34,255 nt of DNA from an uncultured Flavobacterium sp. (GCF_946479975.1 NZ_CAMLIX010000025.1:1-34255); one strand, 5' to 3'. Positions 7,152-16,366 are shown, counted from the stretch's first letter. A program made the numbers and translations. The notes: generated by a model from the letters alone, not told the origin.

Positions 7152-9563
7152 ATGCTGAAAAACTGGATCAACACATTTATTTATCAAATCAAAAACAACA
7201 AACTGTTTTCGATTCTGAATATTTTGGGATTATCTATCGGAATGGCAACTTTAATTTTTGCTATTCTTTTTTGGAACGACGAACATTCTTATGACCAATG
7301 GAATCCTGAAAAAGGCAAAATTTATTCGGTTCTAAATGATATTGGCGGTAATAATATCTGGGCGTCAAATCCTGCAACGACTGGACCGATGTTAAAATCG
7401 GTTGCTGCAGATTTAGAAAGCTACTGCTATTTTTATGGTGAGTACGCCAGGGATGTCATTTCATATAATGGAAAAAAAGAAATGATCGATAAAATATTTA
7501 CTGCACAAAGTAATTTTTTCTCCTTTTTCCCTTTTCAATTCGTTTACGGAAATGGTAAAACAGCGCTTCAAGACCGCAATAGTATTGCCTTGTCTCAGCA
7601 AACTGCCGAACGTTTATTTGGAAATGAAAATCCGCTGGAGAAACTCGTAAAATATGACGGACAGCTTTTTACAGTTCGAGGTGTTTATAAAATTTCTGAA
7701 AAATCTTCGGTAATGCCAAGTGCCATTACCACAATGATTGAAGATGATTTGAAAAGAACAGAAAGCAATTGGGGATTTCATTACGGTCTTATTCTTAAAC
7801 TTAAAAATCCAAATGCAGTTCCTAGAATTGTAAAAACAATCGATCAGATTTTCTTTGATAATTGTACAAAAGTATACGCCAAACAGGAAGGTTTGACGGT
7901 TGCAGAATTTATAAAAAAATATGGAAACCCCGTGAAATCACGTTTACTTGCCCTGCCAGAAGCTCGATTGTATAAAGGAAGTTTTCCTTTTCCTGAAGAA
8001 GGTGGCAAATTGCAGTATATCTTAATTTTAATGGGTTTGTCAATCTTAATTCTATTGCTTTCAATTGTAAATTATGTTAATCTGGCAACTGCAAACGCAA
8101 TTAAAAGAGCAAAAGAAATTGGTGTTAGAAAAATTACGGGCGCTACAAAAGGTCAAATTGTAGCACAATTTATTTTTGAAACCGCTTTAACCACTGTTTT
8201 TTCTGTTTTACTTGCTCTAGTAATTGTCGAAATTTCACTGCCTTTTTACAATTCATTTCTCGATAAAGATTTGGTTTTAATTGGTTCACAATTTTATATC
8301 CAGCTTGTTTTAATTACTTTACTTGTCATTCTGGTTTCTGGCGTTTTACCTGCTGTTTACGTTTCTAACTTTGAATCTCTAAAAGTTTTAAAAGGCAATT
8401 TTTCAAGAAGTAAAAAAGGAATCTGGCTCCGAAACGGCATGCTTGTTTTACAATTTGCCGTAGCAGCATTTTTTATCATTGGATCTTTTATCGTGTACAA
8501 ACAAGTCAATTTTATGGCCGAGAAAGATTTGGGTTTTAAAGGAGCTCAGGTTTTAGACATTACTTTTAAAGCCAAAAAAGGTAAAAGTCAGTACGAGCGT
8601 TATAAATTAATCAAACAGGAAGCGAGTAAAATAAAAGGTGTAGAGACAGTTTCTACGGCATTATTTGCTATGGGATCTTTGGAAAATTCTTGGTCAACGG
8701 CAAGTTACAAAGACAATACTCCGTTTATGGTACAAGAGATGGGAATGGATTTTGAAATGCTCGACATACTGGATGTCAAACTTTTAAAGGGAAGAAAGTT
8801 AAACAAAGCTTTCTCTTCTGATACCATTTCGTCTGTTTTGCTGAATGAAAAAGCTGCGAAATTAATTCCAGAAAAAGATCCACTCAATAAAACAATTCTT
8901 TGGAGAGATGAAAAAGTAAAAGTGGTTGGAATTGTAAACGATTTTAATTACTTCGGAATGGAAAATCAAATCTCGCCAATGATGTTTTTTTACGTCACTA
9001 AAATCAACGGAGTTCAAGATGATATTCGACACCTATTTATCAAAATTTCACCAGAAGATATGCAGGAAACTATTGCCTCAATTAATAAATTCTGGGTGCA
9101 GAAAGTAGATTCTGAATATCCGTTTGAATATAATTTTGTAGATAAAAACTATGCAAAAACCTTTAAAAAATATGAAAACCAAAGAGATTTATTTGCTCTG
9201 CTGAATATCATTGTGATCTTAATTGCCGTTTTCGGATTGTTTTCACTGGCTTCTTTTTCTATGGAAAGAAGACTTCGTGAAATTGCGATTAGAAAAACTC
9301 TTGGCGCAGATACCTCTATTTTATTACAAGAATTATCGAAACAATATGTGGTTTTCTGCATCATTGGTTTCTTGATCGGGATTGTTCCTGCGTATTTCTT
9401 ACTGGGAAAATGGCTTGAAAACTTCGCTTTCCGAATCGATATTCCGCCACTGCCCTTTTTGCTTGCTTTTGTATCGCTGTTGTTTTTAACACTGGCGATT
9501 GTTTTGGCAAAAGCGTATCAGGTAACAAAAGTTGATGTTTTAAAATATTTAAAATACGAGTAA
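7152..9563 (+). CDS. MacB/FtsX-family ABC permease, first copy
   Basis: An 803-residue permease of the large double-FtsX type common in Bacteroidetes. It has an N-terminal helix (about 20-42, LFSILNILGLSIGMATLIFAILF), a periplasmic MacB-like core domain (about 45-285), three helices of a first FtsX domain (about 288-420) with the coupling motif NAIKRAKEIGVRKITGA, a central helix near 430-455, a second periplasmic domain, and three helices of a second FtsX domain (about 675-800) with LREIAIRKTLGA. It most resembles putative efflux or lipoprotein-handling permeases; the substrate is unknown. It is paralogous end to end with the next gene, and the pair probably forms a heterodimer on one ATPase dimer. 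Confidence 0.9.
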   Translation: MLKNWINTFIYQIKNNKLFSILNILGLSIGMATLIFAILFWNDEHSYDQWNPEKGKIYSVLNDIGGNNIWASNPATTGPMLKSVAADLESYCYFYGEYARDVISYNGKKEMIDKIFTAQSNFFSFFPFQFVYGNGKTALQDRNSIALSQQTAERLFGNENPLEKLVKYDGQLFTVRGVYKISEKSSVMPSAITTMIEDDLKRTESNWGFHYGLILKLKNPNAVPRIVKTIDQIFFDNCTKVYAKQEGLTVAEFIKKYGNPVKSRLLALPEARLYKGSFPFPEEGGKLQYILILMGLSILILLLSIVNYVNLATANAIKRAKEIGVRKITGATKGQIVAQFIFETALTTVFSVLLALVIVEISLPFYNSFLDKDLVLIGSQFYIQLVLITLLVILVSGVLPAVYVSNFESLKVLKGNFSRSKKGIWLRNGMLVLQFAVAAFFIIGSFIVYKQVNFMAEKDLGFKGAQVLDITFKAKKGKSQYERYKLIKQEASKIKGVETVSTALFAMGSLENSWSTASYKDNTPFMVQEMGMDFEMLDILDVKLLKGRKLNKAFSSDTISSVLLNEKAAKLIPEKDPLNKTILWRDEKVKVVGIVNDFNYFGMENQISPMMFFYVTKINGVQDDIRHLFIKISPEDMQETIASINKFWVQKVDSEYPFEYNFVDKNYAKTFKKYENQRDLFALLNIIVILIAVFGLFSLASFSMERRLREIAIRKTLGADTSILLQELSKQYVVFCIIGFLIGIVPAYFLLGKWLENFAFRIDIPPLPFLLAFVSLLFLTLAIVLAKAYQVTKVDVLKYLKYE

Positions 9564-9564
9564 A

Positions 9565-11988
9565 ATGCTAAGAAACTGGATCAATATATTTATCTATCAA
9601 ATCAAGAGCAATAAACTATTTACGGCTCTCAATATTCTAGGATTATCAATTGGAATTTCAGGTTTAATTTTTGCGCTCCTGTATTGGAACGACGAACATA
9701 ATTATAATGCTTGGAATCCAGAAAAAGATAATGTTTATCAGGTATTGGTGCAATTAAGCGATATGCCTGTAACATCGAACAATCCTTTGCGTTTAAAACC
9801 GCACTTGCAAAATGATACCAATGTCGAAACTATTGTTTATGCAGATGAATGGTATCAAAAGGACAAGTTGACCTACAATGGTCAGAAAGAATTTGTAGAT
9901 AAAATCATAAATACAGAACGAGATTTCTTTTCTCTTTTTCCCTTCAAATTTATTTATGGAAATGGCAAATCGGCTATAAAAGATGAAAATAGTATTGCTA
10001 TTTCAGAGAAACTTTCGACACGTTTTTTTGGCAATAAAAATCCTGTGGGCAAGCAGATTAAATGCTTCAATACAATGTTTACAATTGGAGGAGTTTATCG
10101 CATTCCTGGAAATTCATCGATTGAACCCAATATAGTGGTAAATCGTATGAAAAACTTAGTAGATCCTGTTCAAAACTCTGGTCTTTTTGTTTTGAAAGTA
10201 TTGGTAAAACTAAAAGATCCAACAAAAGCTGCAGTAACCCAAAAAATGCTTGAAAAAGTATTTTATGACGAGATAATCGTGAGAAGCGCTAAACAAGCGG
10301 GATTTACACCAGCGGAAATGGTCAAAAAAATCGGAACTTTCAAAGTTTTGATGGAACCACTTTCTTCTGCCAGACTGCATTCTATAACCGACGGTTATCC
10401 TGAAGGACGAGGAAATTATCAATTTTTGGTTATCATGTTTTGCTTATCGATCTTGATTTTAATTTTGTCTATTGTTAATTACATCAATCTAGCAACAGCA
10501 AATTCGATTAAAAGAGCCAAAGAAGTCGGCGTTCGCAAGGTTTTGGACGCTTCAAAAAAGAATATTGTTTTGCAGTTTATTTTTGAAACCACTTTAATGA
10601 GTACGTTTTCAGTTTTACTGGCATTGATGATTGTAGAAATTGTACTTCCTTATTACAATATTTTTTTAGAGAAAGATTTAAGAATAGTCGAAAATCAGTT
10701 TTATCTGCAATTACTTTTGGTATTTATTATAACCATCGTGTTTGCTGGAATTTTTCCCGCACTTTATGTTGCTAATTTTGAAACTTTAAAAGTTTTAAGA
10801 GGCAATTACAACCGAAGTAAAAGCGGTGTTTGGTTTAGAAACGGAATGCTGATTTTTCAATTTGCTATAGCTTCTTTCTTCATTATTGGTTCTACAATTG
10901 TTTATCAGCAGATTAAATATTTGAATAATAAATCTCTTGGTTTTAAAGGAGATCAGGTTATGGCAATTTCTCTAAACATTCCGCCTTCGTATTATGAGGG
11001 AGAAAATGCAGGAAAAAACATTTTCAATAAATACAGTACTATTAAACAAGAATTGCAAAAGATCAAAGGTGTTGAAAAAGTATCTACAGGACTACTTTCT
11101 TTTGATGGAACCAATAATTCGCAATGGCCAATCTGGCATAAAGAGACGCTCTTCAAACAAAATGCAATTGGACTTGATTTCGAAATGCTGGATCTCCTTA
11201 ACATTAAAATAGTAAAAGGCAGAAATTTTAGTCCAAAAATGGCTTCGGATACTTTAAATTCGGTATTGATTAACGAAAAATCACAACGTTTAATGGACAT
11301 TAAAGATCCGATTGGTACAGAAATTAAAATTGGAAATCAAAAAATGACGATTGTTGGCGTGGTGAAAGATTTTAATCTTTTAAGTCCAGAAGTTGATGTT
11401 CCGCCTATTACTTTTTATCACATAAAATCACTTGACATGGCAGGAGAAATGAACCGAATTTATGTGAAATTAAAATCAGACCAGATTCAAAGCTCGATTC
11501 TCGCAATTGAGAAATTCTGGAAGACGAAAGTAGATACCGAATATCCATTTAAATACGATTTTGTAAATAAAGAATATGCGAGAACTTATGAGTCGTATGT
11601 GAAGCAAAAGAATTTATTTACGCTGCTTAATATCGTGGTAATTCTCATCGCTCTTTTCGGATTATTCGCTCTTGCTTCTTATTCGATTCAGAGAAGAATG
11701 AAAGAAATCGCCATTAGAAAAACTCTTGGAGCAGAAACCAATATTTTACTAAAAGAGCTATCTAAACAATATGTTTTTTACTGCCTAATTGGATTTCTTA
11801 TTGCCATTTTTCCCGCTTATGTTTTATTGCAGAAATGGTTGAATAATTTCGCTTTTAGAATCGAAATTCCGATTTTGCCTTTTGTATTCTCTTTTGTTAT
11901 GTTATTGTTGTTAACATTACTAATTGTTTTAGCAAAAGCGTATCAGGCAACAAAAGCAGACATACTGCACTACTTAAAATACGAATAA
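9565..11988 (+). CDS. MacB/FtsX-family ABC permease, second copy
   Basis: An 807-residue paralogue of the preceding permease with the same domain order. Compare LRNWINIFIYQIKSNKLF with LKNWINTFIYQIKNNKLF at the N-terminus, and the final residues DILHYLKYE with DVLKYLKYE. The first coupling region reads NSIKRAKEVGVRKVLDA and the second MKEIAIRKTLGAE. The periplasmic domains differ more than the FtsX helices, as expected if the two halves of a heterodimer contact different partners. Its ATG follows the previous stop by one base, so translation is probably coupled. A strong terminator follows at 12006, which makes this the last gene of the operon. Confidence 0.9.
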   Translation: MLRNWINIFIYQIKSNKLFTALNILGLSIGISGLIFALLYWNDEHNYNAWNPEKDNVYQVLVQLSDMPVTSNNPLRLKPHLQNDTNVETIVYADEWYQKDKLTYNGQKEFVDKIINTERDFFSLFPFKFIYGNGKSAIKDENSIAISEKLSTRFFGNKNPVGKQIKCFNTMFTIGGVYRIPGNSSIEPNIVVNRMKNLVDPVQNSGLFVLKVLVKLKDPTKAAVTQKMLEKVFYDEIIVRSAKQAGFTPAEMVKKIGTFKVLMEPLSSARLHSITDGYPEGRGNYQFLVIMFCLSILILILSIVNYINLATANSIKRAKEVGVRKVLDASKKNIVLQFIFETTLMSTFSVLLALMIVEIVLPYYNIFLEKDLRIVENQFYLQLLLVFIITIVFAGIFPALYVANFETLKVLRGNYNRSKSGVWFRNGMLIFQFAIASFFIIGSTIVYQQIKYLNNKSLGFKGDQVMAISLNIPPSYYEGENAGKNIFNKYSTIKQELQKIKGVEKVSTGLLSFDGTNNSQWPIWHKETLFKQNAIGLDFEMLDLLNIKIVKGRNFSPKMASDTLNSVLINEKSQRLMDIKDPIGTEIKIGNQKMTIVGVVKDFNLLSPEVDVPPITFYHIKSLDMAGEMNRIYVKLKSDQIQSSILAIEKFWKTKVDTEYPFKYDFVNKEYARTYESYVKQKNLFTLLNIVVILIALFGLFALASYSIQRRMKEIAIRKTLGAETNILLKELSKQYVFYCLIGFLIAIFPAYVLLQKWLNNFAFRIEIPILPFVFSFVMLLLLTLLIVLAKAYQATKADILHYLKYE

Positions 11989-12005
11989 ATTAGTTTGAGT
12001 TTGTG

Positions 12006-12041
12006 AAAAGCTGTGCAAGTTTTAAACTTCGCACAGCTTTT
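12006..12041 (+). terminator. Rho-independent terminator of the ABC exporter operon
   Basis: The stem AAAAGCTGTGC (12006-12016) pairs with GCACAGCTTTT (12031-12041) and runs into a T tract. The loop can itself pair (AAGTT with AACTT), giving a long hairpin. It lies 17 bases after the permease stop codon. Confidence 0.88.
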
Positions 12042-12176
12042 TTAATTCTGATGTTTTATTTATGATTTACTACTGTGAAAAATAGTTAAACACTAAATGA
12101 ATTTGTACGGTTTTTCTTTAGCCTATTTTTAAATATTTCGACTAAAAACCACATTCTTACCGAATTAAAAAAGCAT

Positions 12177-12211
12177 AATCAAAAATAATTTTGATTTTTT
12201 CATTTTTTTTT
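12177..12211 (+). terminator. Second, AT-rich terminator-like hairpin
   Basis: AATCAAAA (12177-12184) pairs perfectly with TTTTGATT (12189-12196) around a 4-base loop and is followed by TTTTCATTTTTTTTT. The stem is weak, with only one G-C pair, so it may be a backup terminator or a chance AT-rich palindrome. Confidence 0.35.
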
Positions 12212-12261
12212 AGTAAAATTATAATTTAAAGCTCAAAACTATCCAACTCAAATTATTAAAA

Positions 12262-12435
12262 ATGGAAAAAATAACCTCCAAAAAATCTCTGATGCTGCTA
12301 TCCATTGGAATTTTTATTATCTCTTCTTCTCTTATAATTTCTCATTTCGTAAAAATATCAGATCTATCAAGAGGCTTAATCGTAGGTATTGGACTTGGGA
12401 TGTTATTATTGGCACTAAAGCCTAAACGAATATAA
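12262..12435 (+). CDS. Small two-helix membrane protein, 57 residues
   Basis: An ORF starting ATG at 12262 with a TAA stop at 12433-12435, encoding a basic, very hydrophobic peptide: MEKITSKKSLMLLSIGIF at the start, helices at about 10-28 and 36-51, and the basic tail KPKRI. The two helices are separated by a short loop, HFVKISDLSRG, so it should be a hairpin in the inner membrane. Composition, an ATG in a normal AT-rich leader and a clean helix-loop-helix pattern favour a real gene. It converges on the glycosyltransferase gene with only 9 bases between the stop codons. I recognise no named family and assign no function. Confidence 0.68.
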   Translation: MEKITSKKSLMLLSIGIFIISSSLIISHFVKISDLSRGLIVGIGLGMLLLALKPKRI

Positions 12436-12444
12436 TACAGCAAC

Positions 12445-13875
12445 TTACTTTTTTGTAAATCCTTTTCTGGTCATTTCGCCCCAGCCTTTGGTTCCCATAA
12501 TTTTTTCTTTGTAACCCACTAAAGCAGCGTAAACTGTAAGCGGATGAAAATAGATTGGATCTATAAAAGCAGCCATTAAAAGTTTGAAGAAATCGATTTG
12601 TTTCGGGTATTTATGATACGTTTTTTCTTCGCTGAACAAAGCCAGAACCGAAAAGAAAACCGCAAATGAATACACAAAAAGTAACAGCATAACAAAGAAA
12701 TGCCAATTGAGCACGCCGAAGATTATAAAAAATACTGTTATAAGAACGCCGATAAACTCAATTGCCGGTGCAAGAAATTCAAACAAAGTCCAATAAGGCA
12801 CGCTGAGCATTCCTAATAATTTATATTTTGGGTTTAGGAACATTTTTTTATGAAAACTCAGTGTTTCTATAGTTCCTCGCATCCAGCGGCTGCGTTGTTT
12901 TTTGAAAATCGAAAAATCTTCTGGTGCTTCTGTCCAGCAAAGCGGATCTGGAATATAACTTACGGCATACGGAAGTTTATTTTCGAGCATATAACGACGC
13001 ATTCTAACGATAAGTTCCATATCTTCTCCTACTGTTTTGGTGCTGTAACCGCCACACAAAATGGCAATTTCTTTATCAAATGCACCAAAAGCGCCACTAA
13101 TAAGCAATAAACCATCCAATCTTCCCCAAGCCATTCTTCCTAAAAGAAATGCTCTTAAATATTCTAAAACCTGAATTCTTGGCAGCATACGATCGGGAAT
13201 ATTAACCTCAACCAAACGTCCATTTTTTATAACACATTGATTGGCAATTCTAACCACACCACCAGTCGCAATAATGCGTTTTCCGTGCGATTCTAAAAAT
13301 GGTTTTGCAAGTTTTAAGAGCGAATCTTTATCCAAAATACAATCTACATCTATGCACACAACATACGGATTTTCGGCAATATTAAGTCCAACGTTTAGTG
13401 CATCTGCTTTTCCTCCATTTTCCTTGTCAACCACAATTAATTTTTTGTAGGCTGCATTTCTTGAAGTGTAAATTCCTTTTATTTTTTTAGTTTCAATCTG
13501 CGGATGAAATTCACGTTCGGTCAAGACTAAATCGTACGTATTTATTAGGATTTCCATCGAATTGTCTTTACTCCCGTCATTTACTACAATGGCCTGATAA
13601 TTATTATAATTAAGAGAAAGTAACGATTTTACGTTTTCTTCAATTGTTAATCCTTCGTTATACGCTGGTGCAATTAAGGAAAGTTTTGGAGCAAATTCGC
13701 TGGTTAACAAAACCTCATAATCAACAAAACTGTTTTTCTTTAGATACCCTCTCAGCTCTTTTGTAGAAAGATAAGCCAAGATCAGATAAGAAGACATAAT
13801 TAGTATTGCATAACCCAATATTAAGAGTATGTAGATGTGCAAAAACCATGTTAATTCAGTCGTAAAAAAAGTCAT
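12445..13875 (-). CDS. Processive family 2 glycosyltransferase (PgaC/cellulose synthase-like)
   Basis: A 476-residue inner-membrane glycosyltransferase. One N-terminal helix (about 12-36) is followed by a cytosolic GT-A domain, then helices at about 370-388 and 392-414 and a further hydrophobic stretch near 430-452. Catalytic motifs: Asp100 (VVNDGS), DVD at 176-178, GED at 283-285 for the general base, and QRSRW at 327-331, the QxxRW signature of processive synthases such as cellulose, hyaluronan and poly-N-acetylglucosamine synthases. It would polymerise a nucleotide sugar into an extracellular beta-linked polymer; which sugar cannot be told. There is no fused PilZ domain. It is the last gene of the five-gene operon starting at 18352, 12 bases after the HEAT-like gene. 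Confidence 0.9.
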   Translation of the reverse strand: MTFFTTELTWFLHIYILLILGYAILIMSSYLILAYLSTKELRGYLKKNSFVDYEVLLTSEFAPKLSLIAPAYNEGLTIEENVKSLLSLNYNNYQAIVVNDGSKDNSMEILINTYDLVLTEREFHPQIETKKIKGIYTSRNAAYKKLIVVDKENGGKADALNVGLNIAENPYVVCIDVDCILDKDSLLKLAKPFLESHGKRIIATGGVVRIANQCVIKNGRLVEVNIPDRMLPRIQVLEYLRAFLLGRMAWGRLDGLLLISGAFGAFDKEIAILCGGYSTKTVGEDMELIVRMRRYMLENKLPYAVSYIPDPLCWTEAPEDFSIFKKQRSRWMRGTIETLSFHKKMFLNPKYKLLGMLSVPYWTLFEFLAPAIEFIGVLITVFFIIFGVLNWHFFVMLLLFVYSFAVFFSVLALFSEEKTYHKYPKQIDFFKLLMAAFIDPIYFHPLTVYAALVGYKEKIMGTKGWGEMTRKGFTKK

Positions 13876-13887
13876 TTCTTTATAAAA

Positions 13888-14709
13888 TTAAACTGTTAAT
13901 GTCTGCAAAATACTTTGCGCTTCGTATTGTATTAAAGTGTTGGAAGATTTAGCTGCTAACTGCGCCACAAAAGGGATTTTTTGTGTGAGTTTTAATTCTT
14001 TTATAAGCTTTAATCCCAGCGTTACAACAGTAGAGTTTTGTGATTCTAATAAGAGTTCAATTCCTTCTGTATCACCCACATCGTGCTTTTTAAAAGCGCT
14101 AATAATATTAACCTGCGTCCATTCGTCTATAGGATCTGGATGTTCTACTAGGTAGACAATACTTTGTGTGCCTGCGAGTTTGATACAGGCATTTATAGCC
14201 GTAATTTTTAAAGTTTTATTTCTTGCTTTCGAATAGTTTATAATGGTATCAAAAGCATCTGTGACATTAAACTCGGCAAGTTCTGTAATGCCTTTGCATT
14301 TAATTTCCCATTTAATGCTTTTTAGTTTTTTAAAAGAATCTTTTATCAAACCCGATTCTTTATAAAACAGTTCTATTTTCTGCGCATAAATACCTTCGTA
14401 GTTTTTATGAAGATTGATAATCGATTCTATAAGAACTGCTCTAAAAAAGTACGTATCAAAACGAACCAAAAAGTTTTTATCTTGTTTAACAGCATCAAAA
14501 GAAAGGTCTTCAAAAATAACAGAAGCCATCATTTTCTCAATTTCTGCATTGTATTCAATACCTAATCTTGTTCTTTTTATATTTCTGTTTCGGCTCGCCA
14601 CAACATACAAGTACAAAATAAAAGAGGCGGCTACAAAAAAATAGATCGTAAACGTGAGAAAAGGCACTACCCAGCTGCCGCTTTTATATGTTTCCCAGAT
14701 TTCTGTCAT
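13888..14709 (-). CDS. Membrane-anchored HEAT-repeat-like protein
   Basis: A 273-residue protein with one N-terminal helix (about 14-38), a basic stop-transfer segment (RNRNIKRTR) and a helical, largely cytosolic remainder. From about 145 the helices repeat in the manner of HEAT/Armadillo solenoids (for example IKCKGITELAEFN, KITAINACIKLAG, WTQVNIISAFKKHD, VVTLGLKLIKELK, LIQYEAQSILQTL). Such scaffolds usually bind proteins. Its gene sits between the outer-membrane exporter and the glycosyltransferase, with a TAATATG junction at its start, so an assembly or regulatory role in the synthase complex is plausible. It could also be where the response regulator docks. I know no named function for this family. 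Confidence 0.75.
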   Translation of the reverse strand: MTEIWETYKSGSWVVPFLTFTIYFFVAASFILYLYVVASRNRNIKRTRLGIEYNAEIEKMMASVIFEDLSFDAVKQDKNFLVRFDTYFFRAVLIESIINLHKNYEGIYAQKIELFYKESGLIKDSFKKLKSIKWEIKCKGITELAEFNVTDAFDTIINYSKARNKTLKITAINACIKLAGTQSIVYLVEHPDPIDEWTQVNIISAFKKHDVGDTEGIELLLESQNSTVVTLGLKLIKELKLTQKIPFVAQLAAKSSNTLIQYEAQSILQTLTV

Positions 14710-14710
14710 A

Positions 14711-15925
14711 TTAAAAACGTTTCGTTACAATTAACTGTAAATTGAATCTGTCTCTATATTCTCCTGGAAAGTATTCTTCTCTTTCGTAAAGAAAAATCGG
14801 ACGCACAAAAAACGATTCTCCAAAACGATGCTGATACTGAATTCCCGCTCTATATGCTTTTAAAGGCTGCGTAAAATTATTATACAAATATAAATAAGGC
14901 ACATTTCCGTATTGCAGTTCAAATCGTATTAAGCGCTCTTTTTCTTCGTTTACTCGCTGCAGACTTAAAACGTGAGAAAACAATTCGTTTGACGTATCAT
15001 AATAAGGTCTGTATGCAACTGTATACACGCCAGCTGTGTAAGCAAGCTGTCCTGTAAGCAGTGTAATATTGTCTGTATCAAAATGCATAAAACGGGCACC
15101 AAAAGAATAATCAAACTTTTTGTGTGGTGCAAAATAGTATTCTAATCCGGCTTTTGCGACAGGAAATATGGTCTCGCCTGTAGAAACTCCACCATTAGCA
15201 TACAAATAGCTTTTGTTGGAAAATGTTTGATAATAATCTGCTTCAAAAAGCATCTGTGTCTGATCGTTTGCATGCCCGACATTGGCACGACCAACAATGG
15301 CCGACTTGCTGAATTTATGCGAATATTCCGCGTAAGCGTAATCAAAGGTCGATTTTCCCGGTTCTGATGTCGAAATACGCAGGTAGGAAACAGAAACCGC
15401 ATCTTTAGCCTTGCGCCCAATAAGTGTTCTAATGCCTTTAAATGCTTGTGTGCTGTTATCTACATATGCAGATTTATCTAATAATTCTAATGCTTCCTGA
15501 TCGCGGTTTAATTTTTCCAGACAAGTCGCTTTTATTTTTAAAACCTCAATAGATTTAGGATCTAAGGCAAGATATTTATCGCAGTTTATAATACATTTTT
15601 CGTATTGTTCTGTCCAAAAATAAACGTTAATAATAGCTTGCAAAGCCTCCACATTCGGATTGACTCTTTCTGTCATTGGAGTCAAAATCTTTATGGCCGT
15701 TTTATAGTCTTTTTTCCAGCTGTAAATTCTAGCCGTATAGGTTTGGATATCTTCATCTTGAGGAAATTGCGTACGCAAAGGTTCGATCAGCGATAAAGCT
15801 TTATCGTAATTTTCTTTTTCAACTTCACGCTTCACATTTGCTAAGGTTTCTTCTGGATTAATTTCCTGTGCAAATGCGATAGAAGAAACAAACAAAAAGA
15901 CTATAGAATAGTAGATGTACTTCAT
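14711..15925 (-). CDS. YaiO-type outer membrane beta-barrel with periplasmic TPR domain
   Basis: A 404-residue secreted protein. The signal peptide ends near residue 19 (SSIAFAQ). Tetratricopeptide-type helix pairs run from about 22 to 165 (for example YDKALSLIEPLRTQFP, YKTAIKILTPMTERV, YEKCIINCDKYLALDP, DQEALELLDKSAY). From about 175 the pattern turns to alternating amphipathic strands ending in QLIVTKRF, with the C-terminal Phe of outer membrane barrels. This is the architecture of the YaiO family. It parallels PgaA, BcsC and AlgK/AlgE, where a TPR scaffold feeds a polysaccharide through a barrel. Here it would be the exporter for the polymer made by the glycosyltransferase encoded downstream. 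Its ATG overlaps the stop of the response regulator by one base (TAATG). Confidence 0.85.
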   Translation of the reverse strand: MKYIYYSIVFLFVSSIAFAQEINPEETLANVKREVEKENYDKALSLIEPLRTQFPQDEDIQTYTARIYSWKKDYKTAIKILTPMTERVNPNVEALQAIINVYFWTEQYEKCIINCDKYLALDPKSIEVLKIKATCLEKLNRDQEALELLDKSAYVDNSTQAFKGIRTLIGRKAKDAVSVSYLRISTSEPGKSTFDYAYAEYSHKFSKSAIVGRANVGHANDQTQMLFEADYYQTFSNKSYLYANGGVSTGETIFPVAKAGLEYYFAPHKKFDYSFGARFMHFDTDNITLLTGQLAYTAGVYTVAYRPYYDTSNELFSHVLSLQRVNEEKERLIRFELQYGNVPYLYLYNNFTQPLKAYRAGIQYQHRFGESFFVRPIFLYEREEYFPGEYRDRFNLQLIVTKRF

Positions 15926-16290
15926 TAGAAACGTGTTTTTAGTAATTTATTAATGCGGACTAAAAGCACAGCTGGACTTACTGGTTTTGCAATAAATTCG
16001 TTTGCTCCAATATCAAAAGAGTCGAGCTCTGTTTGTTCTACGCCAGAGGAAGTAAGTATAATTATAGGGGTTTCGGCATTAATGCTTTGTCTTACGTGCT
16101 GGGTAATTTCCATACCGCTTTTTCCCGGCATGTTTATATCCGTAAGAATTAAATCGTAATTATTGGTTTCGATTGCATCTAAAGCATCTTTTCCATCAGA
16201 AAACTGGTCAACATTAAATCCTTTTGATTCTAAGAAAAAAGATAACGATTTGCGTAGGATATCATTATCTTCTGCTAAAATAATTCTCAT
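15925..16290 (-). CDS. Single-domain response regulator
   Basis: A 121-residue CheY-like receiver and nothing else. The acidic pair is Glu7/Asp8, the phosphoacceptor Asp51 (LILTDINMP), the switch Thr80 and the conserved Lys102 (AKP). With no DNA-binding or enzymatic output it must act by protein contact. It follows a hybrid kinase with its own HPt domain, so it is the natural end of a His-Asp-His-Asp phosphorelay. It is translationally coupled to the YaiO-type exporter gene. The likely target is a component of the same operon, such as the HEAT-like protein or the glycosyltransferase; this is inference. Confidence 0.9.
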   Translation of the reverse strand: MRIILAEDNDILRKSLSFFLESKGFNVDQFSDGKDALDAIETNNYDLILTDINMPGKSGMEITQHVRQSINAETPIIILTSSGVEQTELDSFDIGANEFIAKPVSPAVLLVRINKLLKTRF

Positions 16291-16304
16291 TTTTTTTAAG
16301 TTTT

Positions 16305-16319
16305 AACTTGGGGCAAGTT
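16305..16319. promoter_or_regulatory. Short perfect inverted repeat before the response regulator gene
   Basis: AACTTG-GGG-CAAGTT is a 6-bp perfect inverted repeat with a 3-base centre, 14 bases upstream of the response regulator ATG in the 76-bp gap after the hybrid kinase. It could be a small mRNA hairpin affecting relative expression or an operator. There is no T tract on the coding strand, so it is not a terminator. Confidence 0.35.
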
Positions 16320-16366
16320 TTATTAAAATATCATAATAGGTAAAGCTAGGCTTTATTTCTCTTTTA

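Noticed and set aside
12801..13110. Plus-strand ORF of 86 codons inside the glycosyltransferase gene
   Set aside because: Antisense shadow of the conserved GT-A core; the Cys/Phe-rich composition follows from codons on the other strand.
15142..15420. A 92-codon minus-strand ORF within the YaiO-type gene
   Set aside because: It is an alternative frame of the same strand inside a conserved gene, Arg/Phe-rich with no features of its own.
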